This document shows, piece after piece, positions 16,899 through 26,687 of a stretch of DNA of 64,000 nt. Every line of letters starts with the position of its first letter. The stretch's first letter is position 1. The DNA is from CAWJPW01 sp963844845. GTDB lineage: Bacteria; Acidobacteriota; Thermoanaerobaculia; Thermoanaerobaculales; Sulfomarinibacteraceae. The position numbers were made by a program, and so were the translations under genes. The notes under the pieces were generated by a model that did not search any database, was not told where the DNA came from, and worked only from the letters and a program-made list of their open reading frames with translations. The DNA lies in contig CAWJPW010000001.1 of NCBI GenBank assembly GCA_963844845.1, positions 62,001 through 126,000 on the forward strand, in the 5' to 3' direction.

Positions 16899-16915
16899 CT
16901 GCAGGCCGCCTGCAG
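16899..16915. promoter_or_regulatory. 17-bp perfect palindrome, candidate activator site
   Basis: CTGCAGGCCGCCTGCAG is a perfect palindrome around the central C. A degenerate version (CTGCAGCGCCGCACTGCA) lies at about 16877-16894 and a third CTGCAG at 16918-16923. The cluster is about 100 bases upstream of the sigma-54-type promoter, where enhancer sites of NtrC-family activators normally sit, and just before the kinase gene. Confidence 0.5.
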
Positions 16916-16964
16916 ATCCTGCAGGGGGGCTCCCCCGACCCCGACATTGCGGTAGAGTCAGGTC

Positions 16965-18176
16965 ATGCACGAGCCCCGCTCCGGCCCACGCTGGCATCTC
17001 TGGCTGCCGCTGGTTGCGGCGGCGGCCGCCGCCGCCATGATCGGCCTGGCGGCGGTGGCGGCGCGCTCCCTCGCCGAACGCGACGAGCTCGCTCTCGAGG
17101 GGCGGGTCATGGTCGTCGCCCACGACGTCGAGCGCGAGCTCCGGGACGAGGGTCTCGACGCCGCACCCGAGGTGCTCGCGTCCCAGCTGAGCAAGGCCGG
17201 TTCCGCCGTGTCCGGCCTCGTGCTCCGTGACCTGAACGAACGCGAGGTGGCGGCGGCGGGCTCGCCAGCCGCCGGCGCGCCCCGCCGCCATGTCCCGGTC
17301 TTTCTCGGCCCGCAGGCCGGACGGCGGCTGGGCGGCGGACCGTTTCCGGGTGGCCACGGTCGCGGTAGGCTCCTGCTCACCATCATCCTGGCGCCTGCCA
17401 CCGCCCAACCACCCCTGGTGGCCCGCCTGATCCTCCCGGCAACCATTCTCTTCGCCCTGGCCCTCATCACCCTGGCGGCCCTCGTCGGCAGGCTGCTGGT
17501 GCGGCAGCGCCAGCGCTCGCGCCGCGAGGCCGAGCAGCGGCGTCTCGAAGCCCTCGGCCGCGCCGGCGCAGGCCTCGCCCACCAGCTCCGCACGCCGCTG
17601 GCCACCATCAAGGGGTCCTGCCAGCTGCTGGCCGAGGACCTCCCCGCCGGCCCGACGGCCAACCGGTTGGCCGCAGCCGTCGCCGCCGCGACCCGCATGG
17701 AGCGACTCCTCGCCAGCCTCCTCGAATATGCCCGGCCACCCGCGCCCGAGCCCGTGCCTGTCCTCCTCGCGGGCTTCCTCGAAGAGGTGGCGGGCGCTGC
17801 CGCCAGCGTGCGCTCCGAACCTGGGGCCGTGGCGCTGGCGGACCCCGAGCATCTCCGACAGATTCTCGAGAACCTGGTGGCTAATGCCGCTGCCGCCGCC
17901 CCCGGCGAGCCCGTGGAGATCAGCGCCCGCACCGGCATCGGTGTGACCGAGGTGGTGGTCGCCGATCGCGGTCCAGGGCCTGGTGACGACCCCGAGGAGC
18001 TCTTCGAGCCCTATGTCACCGGCCGCGCCGACGGAACCGGCCTGGGCCTGCCCATCGCCCGCACCCTGGCCGAGGCGAACGGCGGGACCCTCCAGCTGCG
18101 CCCCCGCGCCGGCGGCGGCTGCGCAGCGGTCCTGGTCCTCCCGGCCACGCACACAGCCGAAGGGAGCGAGAGGTGA
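16965..18176 (+). CDS. Sensor histidine kinase
   Basis: A 403-residue membrane kinase with two transmembrane segments (about 12-33 and 155-177) flanking an extracytoplasmic domain of about 120 residues. The phospho-acceptor is His206 in AHQLRTPLATIKG, and the HATPase has NLVANAAAAAPGEP (N box), ADRGPGPG and GTGLGLPIARTLAEANGG. The HxLRTPLA form is typical of kinases paired with sigma-54 activators (ZraS/AtoS-like). The response regulator gene starts 65 bases downstream. The extracytoplasmic domain suggests an envelope or metal signal, not identified. Confidence 0.92.
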   Translation: MHEPRSGPRWHLWLPLVAAAAAAAMIGLAAVAARSLAERDELALEGRVMVVAHDVERELRDEGLDAAPEVLASQLSKAGSAVSGLVLRDLNEREVAAAGSPAAGAPRRHVPVFLGPQAGRRLGGGPFPGGHGRGRLLLTIILAPATAQPPLVARLILPATILFALALITLAALVGRLLVRQRQRSRREAEQRRLEALGRAGAGLAHQLRTPLATIKGSCQLLAEDLPAGPTANRLAAAVAAATRMERLLASLLEYARPPAPEPVPVLLAGFLEEVAGAAASVRSEPGAVALADPEHLRQILENLVANAAAAAPGEPVEISARTGIGVTEVVVADRGPGPGDDPEELFEPYVTGRADGTGLGLPIARTLAEANGGTLQLRPRAGGGCAAVLVLPATHTAEGSER

Positions 18177-18240
18177 ACCGCGAAGACGCGAAGTCCGGCC
18201 GCGCTGGAAGAGGGGATGGAGTTGGGCTGGAGGAGGTTCA

Positions 18241-19586
<1,346 letters not shown>

Positions 19587-19590
<4 letters not shown>

Positions 19591-19753
19591 TGTCCTGTTT
19601 GGAAAATCCCAATGGACTATTCGCATGTCTCTGCGGCCCCTGGCTGCGTTGCTCCTCCTCGAAGTAGCGTTGCTACGACTTCGTCGTCGCGCCTTGCCAG
19701 GAACCACGCTGGCTGCGCGACTAGCACATAGGACTTCCCAAACAGGACACTAG
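19587..19753. mobile_element. 167-bp foldback (MITE-like) element, copy 2
   Basis: The better-preserved copy: the two ends are a perfect 16-bp inverted repeat, CTAGTGTCCTGTTTGG and CCAAACAGGACACTAG. The interior folds back imperfectly along its full length. CTAG at both ends could be a 4-bp target duplication. Gap-free alignment with 12087-12253, about 13 differences in 167. The left CTAG contains the stop codon of the response regulator gene. Confidence 0.87.
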
Positions 19754-20005
19754 TATTCCGGGGAAATGACGCGAGGCAGGAAGCTCACCCGCGGGCCTGG
19801 GACGCCTGCGGCTCGGTCGAGGAGCCCCACGGCCAGAGGCCTTCGACCGTCCCGGAGGCACCCCCGGGTTGCGCAGCCTCCGGCCCGCTCCCGGCCGGGA
19901 CATGCCGCGCCTCCCGCCTCCTTCGTCCCGACGACCCAGAGGAAGCCCCGGGGGGCGGTCTGCAACGCCCCGTCAGCTCATCGCCCGGGCGGGGTCTCCA
20001 TGCAC
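19754..20005. other. Intergenic region upstream of the feo operon
   Basis: Gene-free GC-rich DNA between the foldback element and the feo promoter. No credible coding frame or RNA was seen. It contains several short GC palindromes (for example CCGGCCCGCTCCCGGCCGG near 19880) of uncertain meaning. Confidence 0.4.
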
Positions 20006-20046
20006 TGTTAAGCATGCTTGACAGCGCGGGGATTCGGACCTAGTAT
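20006..20046 (+). promoter_or_regulatory. feo operon promoter with overlapping 18-bp palindrome
   Basis: TTGACA (20018-20023), a 17-base spacer and TAGTAT (20041-20046) form a near-consensus sigma-70 promoter. The -35 box is the right arm of TGTTAAGCATGCTTGACA (20006-20023), a palindrome with one mismatched pair and the perfect core AAGCATGCTT. A repressor bound there would block the -35. The obvious candidate is the DtxR-FeoA protein encoded in the same operon. Confidence 0.75.
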
Positions 20047-20083
20047 CACCGCTGACGGCCGTCCATGAACGAAAAGGAGCCCC

Positions 20084-22039
20084 ATGAGCAACGCGCCGCT
20101 GGCAACCACCCCGCCCCCTCCTCTGCTCCTGCTGGGCAACCCCAACGTGGGCAAGAGCGTGATCTTCGGGGCGCTGACGCGGCGCTATGTCACCGTCTCC
20201 AACTACCCGGGCACCACCGTGGAGGTGGCCCGTGGCGCCGCTCGCGCGGTGGCCGGCACTCCCGAGGTGGTGGACACCCCCGGGACGAACTCCCTGGTTC
20301 CCCAGTCAGACGACGAGCGCGTCACCCGTGACATCCTCCTCGCCGAGCCCGCCGCGACGGTCGTCCAGGTGGGTGACATGAAGAGCCTGCGCCGGGTGCT
20401 CTACCTCACGGTGCAGCTGGCCGAGCTGGGGCGCCGCCAGATGCTCGTGCTCAACCTCGAAGACGAAGCTCGCGACCTTGGCGTACGGGTGGAGTGCCGC
20501 ACCCTGGAAAAGCGCACCGGAATCCCGGTGCTGCCCACCACCGCGGTGCGCGGTGTCGGCCTCGAGCGGATACCCGAGCGCCTCGCCGACGCGACGGTCG
20601 GCCGCTCCCTCCCCTCCTACCCTGCTGCCGTCGAGCACGCCGCCATCCGGCTGGCCGCCCAGCTCCCCGACGCCTACGGCGCCGCGCGCCGCGGCCTGGC
20701 GCTGATGCTCCTGGCCGGTGACCGCTCTCTCGACGAGGAGCTCGGTGGTGAGGTCCGCGATCTGGCGGAGGACGAGCGCGGCAAGCTGGAGCGGAGCCTC
20801 GGCTCGCCGGTGGCGGCGGTGCTGGCGCGCGCCCGCTTCGCAGCCGTGGACGAGCTCCTCGCCGAGTCATACCACTCCGACCGCACGCTGGCGGGCTCGC
20901 TGCGCGACCGCCTCGGCGCTCTCACGATGCATCCCGTGTGGGGGCTGCCGGTGCTGCTGCTGGTCCTTTTCGCAGCCTACGAGTTCGTCGGCGTGTTCGG
21001 AGCGGGCACCCTGGTGAATTTCGTGGAGGGCACCATCTTCGGCCGCTGGATCAACCCGTTGGCCACCGCGTTCTTCGGCCGGGCCGTGCCGTGGCAGCCG
21101 GTGCGGGACTTCTTCGTCGGAGAGTACGGCGTCGTCACCATGGCGCTCACCTACTCCATCGCCATCGTGCTCCCGGTAGTCGGCACCTTCTTCATCTTCT
21201 TCGGTCTCCTGGAGGACTCCGGCTACCTTCCGCGCCTCGCCGTGATGGTGGACAAGGTCTTCCGCCTCATGGGGCTCAATGGCAAGGCCGTGCTTCCCAT
21301 GGTGCTGGGTCTCGGCTGCGACACCATGGCCACGTTGACCACGCGGATCCTTCCCTCCAAGAAGGAGCGGGTGCTGGTCACGCTGCTCCTCGCGTTGGGT
21401 GTGCCGTGCTCGGCCCAGCTGGGCGTGATTCTCGCCATGCTCTCCACCATGGCGCCGCTGGGTACCCTGATCTGGGGCGGTGTCGTGCTCGCCACCCTCA
21501 TCGCGGTGGGCTGGGCGGCCTCCAAACTGATCCCCGGCCGCTCCTCGCAGTTCCTCATCGAGCTGCCGCCGCTTCGAGTGCCCAGCCTCGGCAACATCCT
21601 GGTCAAGACCGCCGCCCGCACCGAGTGGTACCTCAAGGAGGCGGTTCCGCTCTTCGTCCTCGGCACAATCCTGCTCTTCGCCCTCGACGCGCTGCACGTG
21701 CTCCCGTGGATCGAGCACGCGTCGGAGCCCCTGGTGGTCCATGCCCTCGGCCTTCCCGCCCAGGCCGCCGACGCATTCCTGGTGGGCTTCCTGCGCCGCG
21801 ACTACGGCGCCGCCGGGCTCTTCCGACTGCACCAGAAGGGGCTCCTGGACGGCACGCAGGCGCTGGTGTCACTGGTGGTCATCACCCTCTTCGTCCCCTG
21901 TATCGCCAACTTCTTCATGATGATCAAGGAGCGCGGGTGGAAGACGGCGACGGCCATGGTCGCCTTCATCGTCCCGTTCGCCTTCTTCGTCGGCGGGGTG
22001 CTCAATTGGCTGCTCCGGCTTCTCTCCATCAGCCTGTGA
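20084..22039 (+). CDS. feoB: Ferrous iron transport protein B
   Basis: A 651-residue inner-membrane Fe(II) permease with an N-terminal GTPase domain. G1 is GNPNVGKS (18-25), G3 is DTPG (64-67), and the G4 position reads NLEDEA. The C-terminal half has the duplicated Gate/core membrane modules, including GYLPRLAVMVD, LGLGCDTMATLTTRILPSKKER (split by me into GLGCDTMAT and RILPSKKER), VPCSAQLGV and FVPCIANFFMMIK. It is shorter than E. coli FeoB (773), as in many FeoBs with a compact G domain. AGGAG precedes the ATG. The next gene overlaps by four bases (GTGA). Confidence 0.96.
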   Translation: MSNAPLATTPPPPLLLLGNPNVGKSVIFGALTRRYVTVSNYPGTTVEVARGAARAVAGTPEVVDTPGTNSLVPQSDDERVTRDILLAEPAATVVQVGDMKSLRRVLYLTVQLAELGRRQMLVLNLEDEARDLGVRVECRTLEKRTGIPVLPTTAVRGVGLERIPERLADATVGRSLPSYPAAVEHAAIRLAAQLPDAYGAARRGLALMLLAGDRSLDEELGGEVRDLAEDERGKLERSLGSPVAAVLARARFAAVDELLAESYHSDRTLAGSLRDRLGALTMHPVWGLPVLLLVLFAAYEFVGVFGAGTLVNFVEGTIFGRWINPLATAFFGRAVPWQPVRDFFVGEYGVVTMALTYSIAIVLPVVGTFFIFFGLLEDSGYLPRLAVMVDKVFRLMGLNGKAVLPMVLGLGCDTMATLTTRILPSKKERVLVTLLLALGVPCSAQLGVILAMLSTMAPLGTLIWGGVVLATLIAVGWAASKLIPGRSSQFLIELPPLRVPSLGNILVKTAARTEWYLKEAVPLFVLGTILLFALDALHVLPWIEHASEPLVVHALGLPAQAADAFLVGFLRRDYGAAGLFRLHQKGLLDGTQALVSLVVITLFVPCIANFFMMIKERGWKTATAMVAFIVPFAFFVGGVLNWLLRLLSISL

Positions 22040-22233
22040 CCGGCTCCCCGCCCGACGAGGTCCGCTGCCCCCTGTGCGGCACGCGGTTCCCGGGCAAGGA
22101 GGCCTGTCCAGTGGGCTGCCCTATGGCGCGGGCATGCCAGACGTACTGCTGCCCCAACTGTCACTACCGCTTCGTCGAGCGCTCACGGGTGGTGGACTTC
22201 CTCCGCCGCGTGCTGCCCGGGAGTCGCCGTTGA
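22036..22233 (+). CDS. Small Cys-rich protein in the feo operon
   Basis: A 65-residue soluble protein starting at a GTG that overlaps the feoB stop, and itself overlapped by the next gene (TTGA). It has ten cysteines, in CPLC (near 14-17), CPVGCP, AC and YCCPNCHYRF, enough for one or two zinc or Fe-S sites. It occupies the position that FeoC or the FeoB-associated Cys-rich protein has in other feo operons, but resembles neither closely. A role in FeoB maturation or redox control is inference from position. Confidence 0.75.
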   Translation: MTGSPPDEVRCPLCGTRFPGKEACPVGCPMARACQTYCCPNCHYRFVERSRVVDFLRRVLPGSRR

Positions 22234-22913
22234 CCGGGCACAGCCACGACGAGATTGCCCTGCGCGAGGAGGCCCTCGAGGAGCTCTGGGTCGCGTCGGA
22301 GGATGGCTGCACCCTCGAGACCGCCGAGCTCGCCGCCAGGGCGGGCGCCCGGGTGGACGCCGACTGGGAGCAGGTGTCAGCCCGCCTCGCCGCTGACGGT
22401 TTGGTGGTTGCCGTGGCGGGTCCGCTGCGGCTCACGCCCGCCGGCAGGGATGCAGCCGAGCAGGTGGTTCGCCGCCACCGCCTCGCCGAGGTCCTCCTCA
22501 CCGAGGTGCTCGAAGTTCCCACCGCCGCGGTGGAGAGCGAAGCCTGCCGGATGGAGCACGCTCTCTCGGCCACCGCCACCGAGGCCGTGTGCTCGTTCCT
22601 CGGTCACCCACCGGTATGCCCCCACGGCCGGTCGATCCCCCGCGGCGCCTGCTGCACCCGGCGCGGTCAGGAGGTGCGGCCGCTCCTGCAGCGCCTCGTC
22701 GAGCTACGACCAGGGGACTCAGCGACCGTGGTGCTCGTGGCGCCGGCCGAGGGTGAGGGGCTCGCCCAGCTCACCGACCTCGGCATGGTCCCCGGAGCCC
22801 GCGTGATCCTCCGCCAGCACAAGCCCTCGCTGGTGGTGGAGGTGGACCGCACGCTGCTGGCCATCGAAACGACCATCGCCCGGCGGATCCACGTCCGCCG
22901 ACTCACGCGCTGA
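22230..22913 (+). CDS. DtxR-family metalloregulator fused to FeoA domain
   Basis: A 227-residue protein from a TTG that overlaps the stop of the preceding gene. Residues 1-75 are a winged helix, 76-145 a DtxR dimerisation domain with metal ligands in EACRMEH (Cys106, Glu109, His110) plus CPHGRSIPRGACC, and about 150-227 a FeoA/SH3-like domain (LVELRPGDSATVVLV, LTDLGMVPGARV). No separate feoA exists here, so the fusion may both regulate transcription and act on FeoB. Likely binds the palindrome at 20006-20023 in response to Fe(II) or Mn(II). No ATG exists near the start, which supports TTG. Confidence 0.9.
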   Translation: MTGHSHDEIALREEALEELWVASEDGCTLETAELAARAGARVDADWEQVSARLAADGLVVAVAGPLRLTPAGRDAAEQVVRRHRLAEVLLTEVLEVPTAAVESEACRMEHALSATATEAVCSFLGHPPVCPHGRSIPRGACCTRRGQEVRPLLQRLVELRPGDSATVVLVAPAEGEGLAQLTDLGMVPGARVILRQHKPSLVVEVDRTLLAIETTIARRIHVRRLTR

Positions 22914-22914
22914 G

Positions 22915-23334
22915 CTACTCCTCCCGCGGCTTCACCGCGGACATCTGGATGCTCTCCGCCCCCACCGACCGGGCAACGTCGAGGACGCGCACCACCACGC
23001 CATAGTCGGCGCCCTGGTCGCCCTTGAGGATCACCGCCTTGCCGGGCGAGCCCTCCACCAGGCGCTTGAGCGTCGACTCCAGCCTCTCGTCGGAGATGCG
23101 GTCGCCGTCCAGCCAGACACTGCCGTCCGAAGCCACTGTGACCACCGGAATCTTGGCCTGCCGCCCCTGCCCGCTCGACTCCGCCGTCTTGGCCTCGGGC
23201 AGCTTGAGCTTGAGGCGCTGATCGGACACGAACTGCGTGGTCACTGCGTAGAAGATGAGGAGCAGAAAGATGACGTCGATGAGGGGCGCCATGAGTACCT
23301 CCGGCTTGCGCCGGAGACGTCGTCTCATGAACAT
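22915..23334 (-). CDS. exbD: ExbD/TolR-family protein
   Basis: A 139-residue inner-membrane protein with one N-terminal transmembrane helix containing the conserved proton-channel aspartate (APLIDVIFLLLIFYAVTT) and a periplasmic domain ending in the usual YGVVVRVLDVARSVGAE helix. Works with ExbB and TonB to energise outer-membrane transport. ATG 23334 overlaps the exbB stop by one base. The gene ends one base from the convergent DtxR-FeoA gene. ExbD versus TolR cannot be separated by sequence alone; the tonB neighbour favours ExbD. Confidence 0.9.
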   Translation of the reverse strand: MFMRRRLRRKPEVLMAPLIDVIFLLLIFYAVTTQFVSDQRLKLKLPEAKTAESSGQGRQAKIPVVTVASDGSVWLDGDRISDERLESTLKRLVEGSPGKAVILKGDQGADYGVVVRVLDVARSVGAESIQMSAVKPREE

Positions 23335-23960
23335 CACGCCTCCTCGGCGACAGCTTTGGCCGGCCGTCGCACCAGGTGCATGAAGTCGAGGATCTGCGCC
23401 TCGATGCCGCTGAGGATCCCGATGGCCCGCCCCTCCAGGTAGGAGTGCACGAAGAGGACCGGAATCGCGATGATGAGGCCGGCCGCGGTGGTGATGAGCG
23501 CCTGCGCGATACCCGCGGAAAGCTGCTCGGCCACCGCGTTGCCCGACGAGGCCACCACCCGGAAGATCTGGATCATTCCCAGGACCGTACCCAAGAGCCC
23601 CAGCAGCGGTGCGCCGGAGATCACGGTGGAGAGCGCCTGCAGGCCCCGCTCCAGCCCCCCCAGCTGGTGCCGTCCGCTGTCCTCGAGAAGTTCCTTGAGC
23701 TCGTCGTAGGGGGCGTGACGGTTCTCGACCAGGGTGCCGACCAGCGCGCTGAGCGGCCCCGGGTGGCGCCTGCTGTACTCCAGCGCCCGCTCGAACTCGC
23801 GTCCCGCCAGCAGCTGCGAGATCGTCGATACGGTGGTGGGATCGAGATAGCGTGAGCGCCGCAGCACCCACAGGCGCTCGAGGATGATCGCCAGGGCCAT
23901 GAGCGAGAGCAGCCCCAAGGGAATCATCACCGGGCCGCCGGAAATCAGAATGTCGACCAC
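23334..23960 (-). CDS. exbB: ExbB/TolQ/MotA-family proton channel protein
   Basis: A 208-residue membrane protein with three helices: IPLGLLSLMALAIILERLWV, then APLLGLLGTVLGMIQIF (the conserved GLLGTV block) and ALITTAAGLIIAIPVLF. The GTG at 23960 is chosen because GAGGAG precedes it and the long upstream in-frame extension belongs to tonB in another frame. It lies between tonB (10 bases upstream) and exbD. Forms the proton channel that drives TonB. Confidence 0.92.
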   Translation of the reverse strand: MVDILISGGPVMIPLGLLSLMALAIILERLWVLRRSRYLDPTTVSTISQLLAGREFERALEYSRRHPGPLSALVGTLVENRHAPYDELKELLEDSGRHQLGGLERGLQALSTVISGAPLLGLLGTVLGMIQIFRVVASSGNAVAEQLSAGIAQALITTAAGLIIAIPVLFVHSYLEGRAIGILSGIEAQILDFMHLVRRPAKAVAEEA

Positions 23961-23970
23961 GTCGCGCTCC

Positions 23971-24909
23971 TCAGCTTCCGCCCCAGTCGGGCGGACGGGT
24001 GTTGTAGTAGAAGGTAATGGTAATACCCTCGCGATCCACTCCCGTAAGATCGGACGGAAGCGGGTCGAAGGCTGACGAGCTGGCAATGGCGTCGCGGGCC
24101 GAGAAGTCCATGGGCGGTTTGCCGGACTCGTCGACGATTCTGAGGCCGCTCACCGTGCCGTCGCGCTCGATGAAGAAGCGGACCTTCACGACGCCCTGGA
24201 CCCCGAGCTTCGCAATCTCCGGAATCATCCAGTTGCGCCGGATCTTGCGCAGCATGGCCGCCGCGTAAGGCCCCCAGTCGTACCACTGGGTGTCGAAGGA
24301 GAGTGGCCCGGTGTCAACCACCCCGCCGTTGCGGTCCGGGCTCTCGGGCAGTCCACCCACGTCGGGGGGACGGCTCCACGCGCCCGGCTCCGGCAGGCGG
24401 ATGGCCGGCTGGCGTTGGGGTTCCTGCGGCGCTTCCTGACCGGCGCCCTCAGGCGCGGGTCGGCGCACCGCAGGCTGCTGCTTCTCGCGAGCGTCCGACT
24501 CGCTGGGTTGGGGCACCTGCGGTACCGGCCGCCCCTGACGAGTTGGAGGCACCCCCCGCCCCATCCGCTGCCCACCTTCGGACTGCACGAGCTCGGGCGT
24601 GCTGCCCCGCACACCCGGCCGCCGCGCCGGGCTCTCTCCCTCTCCGCCGTGCGCCTTCCGGTCGAGGTCCGACAGCGGCGGTCGCTCATTCTCCGGCTTC
24701 TCCTCGCGCTGGTTGGGCAGGTCCACCAGCTCGAAGTTCAGGGGCTTGGAGTCGTCCGCCGCCTGAGGCTTGATGGTCATCGCCTCAGCGACCTTCGAGG
24801 TGGTAGGCCACAGCCCCCGCACCCTCGGCAGGATGAGGAAGATGACGAGCAGGTGCAGAAGCAATGAGAGCTCCAGCGCCCGCCGGAACAGGCTGCGGTC
24901 GTTGCGCAC
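23971..24909 (-). CDS. tonB: TonB-family energy transducer
   Basis: A 312-residue protein with a single N-terminal membrane anchor (ALELSLLLHLLVIFLILP), a long Pro/Glu/Gln-rich periplasm-spanning region, and a C-terminal TonB domain (QGVVKVRFFIERDGTVSG, LRIVDESG, then a final beta strand). The start is uncertain: a GTG at 24909 fits the anchor, and further upstream codons look non-coding. First gene of tonB-exbB-exbD, beside the ferrous iron operon, so iron-linked outer-membrane uptake is plausible, though no receptor gene is in the window. Confidence 0.85.
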   Translation of the reverse strand: MRNDRSLFRRALELSLLLHLLVIFLILPRVRGLWPTTSKVAEAMTIKPQAADDSKPLNFELVDLPNQREEKPENERPPLSDLDRKAHGGEGESPARRPGVRGSTPELVQSEGGQRMGRGVPPTRQGRPVPQVPQPSESDAREKQQPAVRRPAPEGAGQEAPQEPQRQPAIRLPEPGAWSRPPDVGGLPESPDRNGGVVDTGPLSFDTQWYDWGPYAAAMLRKIRRNWMIPEIAKLGVQGVVKVRFFIERDGTVSGLRIVDESGKPPMDFSARDAIASSSAFDPLPSDLTGVDREGITITFYYNTRPPDWGGS

Positions 24910-25232
24910 GCCAGATACCCTAGCAAGAACCCTGCCGGACCGCGAGACGGCAGTCGTCCCTGTCCGAGGATCGACCCCGGCTCCGGCAAAGCGACGCGGC
25001 GCACCCCATGTCCCCCGGGGCCACGGGTGAAGCGACTCGGGCAATCGCCAGCCGGGCCAAGCCGATCCTTGCAACACCAGCGAGGCCAGGAGCTCGCCGA
25101 TCGGAAGATACCGGGTGCAACGGTCCGTCAGTGCACCGATCTCGGAATCTCTGAGTTCTTGGATCTCCAGCTCCTTGCATCTCCGGCCTCCACGCCCCGG
25201 AGCCCGCTCGGCGCTCGTGTACGATATCTTGC
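24910..25232. other. 323-bp divergent intergenic region
   Basis: Separates tonB from the M28 peptidase gene. A TACGAT box at 25219-25224 is a possible -10 for the peptidase, leaving an almost leaderless message (ATG at 25233). A weak sigma-54-like match for tonB lies at 24922-24937 on the minus strand but would leave no leader. No coding frame stands out. Confidence 0.35.
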
Positions 25233-26687
25233 ATGAGTCGACAACTCCGCTCCGTCCTCGTCCTGAGCCTCACTCTCGCCGCCGTGATGTACGCCGTCGC
25301 CTCCACCGCCCGCGAGGGTGACGACCAGTCTCAGCTTGACCGTCTATTAGGCCTCGCGATGCGCTCCGACTTCCTGCGCGAGGCCGCCGTCGCACTCGTG
25401 GACGGCGTCGGGCCGCGGGTGGCAGGCACGTCAAACGGCCACCGGGCCGAGACCCTGGCGGTGCAGACACTGCGGCGAGCCGGCCTCCCTCTCGTGCGCC
25501 GCGAGACCTTCGGGGTGCCGCTCTGGCAGGTCAGCAGGGCCAGCTTGACGCTGGTGGAGCCCACCGAGTTCTCCCCGGCAGTGGTCCCTCTCGCCAACTC
25601 CGCCTCAACCCCCCCGCAGGGACTCATCCTCTCCGTGGCCGACGCAGGCTTCGGAACCCCTGAGGAGATCGCAGCCCTGGGCGAGGAGGCCCGAGGCGCC
25701 GCGCTACTCGTGCGCGAGGGATCACCCCCCGGCAGCCGCTGGATGCACCGCTCCGAGAAGTACGAGAACGCTGCGGAGGGGGGCGCCGCCGCCTTCTTGT
25801 ACGCCCCGGACACGCCGGGCCAGCCCATGCGATCGGGCACCGTCACCCTCTCCGGTGAACCGGGCCCCATCCCGGCTTTGAGCATCCCGGCGGTCACCGC
25901 CGCATGGTTCAGCCGGCTCCTCGGGCGCGGCACTCGCGTTCGGGTCCGAGTGGTCCTCCTGGCCGACCGCATCGACGGCGAGGCCGCCAACGTGGTGGCC
26001 GACCTGCCGGGCCGCGATTCCGGCGAGGAAATCCTTGTGGGCGCCCACCTTGACTCGTGGGACCGTGGTCAGGGTGCAGGCGACAACGCCACCGGGACGC
26101 TGGTGATGTGGCAAGCTGCCCGGACCCTGGTGGAGCAGGGCGCGCGCCCCCGCCGCACCATCCGCTTCATCTCCTTCATGGGTGAGGAGCTCGGCCTGCT
26201 CGGCTCCACCGCCTACGCCGAGCGTCACCGCGCCGAGCTCGGCTCGGTCCGCGCCATGGTCAACCTCGACATGGAGGGGGAGCCGGCAGGCTTCTCCACG
26301 ATGCTCCAACCGCAGGCGGCCGCGTTCCTCAGCAAGCTCGCCGGACAGCTCGCCGGTTTCGGTCTCGACACCCAGGTTCCCGACCGGCCCGGGCTACACT
26401 CGGATCACCAGGCGTTCCTACTCGCCGGAGTACCAATCATCGGCGTGCGCTCCCACCTGCCGCGGCCGGTTCTGGAGGCATATCACAGTGCCGAGGACAC
26501 CTACGACAAGCTGGACCTCGGCCAGCTCCAGCGAGCGGCCGCGGTGACCGCCGCCCTCATCTGGCGCCTCGCAGACAGTAACGAGGTACCCACGGCGCAC
26601 CGTCAAGCAGCCGAGGTGGAGGGCGCCCTCGAAGCCGAAGGGCTCCACGTACGGGAGATCGCGGCCCACCGGGAGGTGGAGCACTGA
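25233..26687 (+). CDS. Secreted M28-family metallopeptidase with PA domain
   Basis: A 484-residue zinc aminopeptidase/carboxypeptidase-like protein with an N-terminal hydrophobic signal or anchor (LVLSLTLAAVMYAVAS). A PA domain occupies roughly 120-230. Di-zinc ligands are visible: His272 in GAHLDSWDRG, Asp in GAGDNATG, the EE pair in GEELGLLGS, NLDMEGE and a late HSAEDTYDKL. Probably digests peptides in the periplasm or on the surface. Its stop region overlaps the proposed CTG start of hemW, so the two are likely co-transcribed. Confidence 0.93.
   Translation: MSRQLRSVLVLSLTLAAVMYAVASTAREGDDQSQLDRLLGLAMRSDFLREAAVALVDGVGPRVAGTSNGHRAETLAVQTLRRAGLPLVRRETFGVPLWQVSRASLTLVEPTEFSPAVVPLANSASTPPQGLILSVADAGFGTPEEIAALGEEARGAALLVREGSPPGSRWMHRSEKYENAAEGGAAAFLYAPDTPGQPMRSGTVTLSGEPGPIPALSIPAVTAAWFSRLLGRGTRVRVRVVLLADRIDGEAANVVADLPGRDSGEEILVGAHLDSWDRGQGAGDNATGTLVMWQAARTLVEQGARPRRTIRFISFMGEELGLLGSTAYAERHRAELGSVRAMVNLDMEGEPAGFSTMLQPQAAAFLSKLAGQLAGFGLDTQVPDRPGLHSDHQAFLLAGVPIIGVRSHLPRPVLEAYHSAEDTYDKLDLGQLQRAAAVTAALIWRLADSNEVPTAHRQAAEVEGALEAEGLHVREIAAHREVEH

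Noticed and set aside
24922..24937. Sigma-54-like sequence CGGCAGGGTTCTTGCT before tonB
   Set aside because: Two consensus mismatches and it would start transcription at the start codon; GG-N10-GC occurs often by chance in GC-rich DNA.
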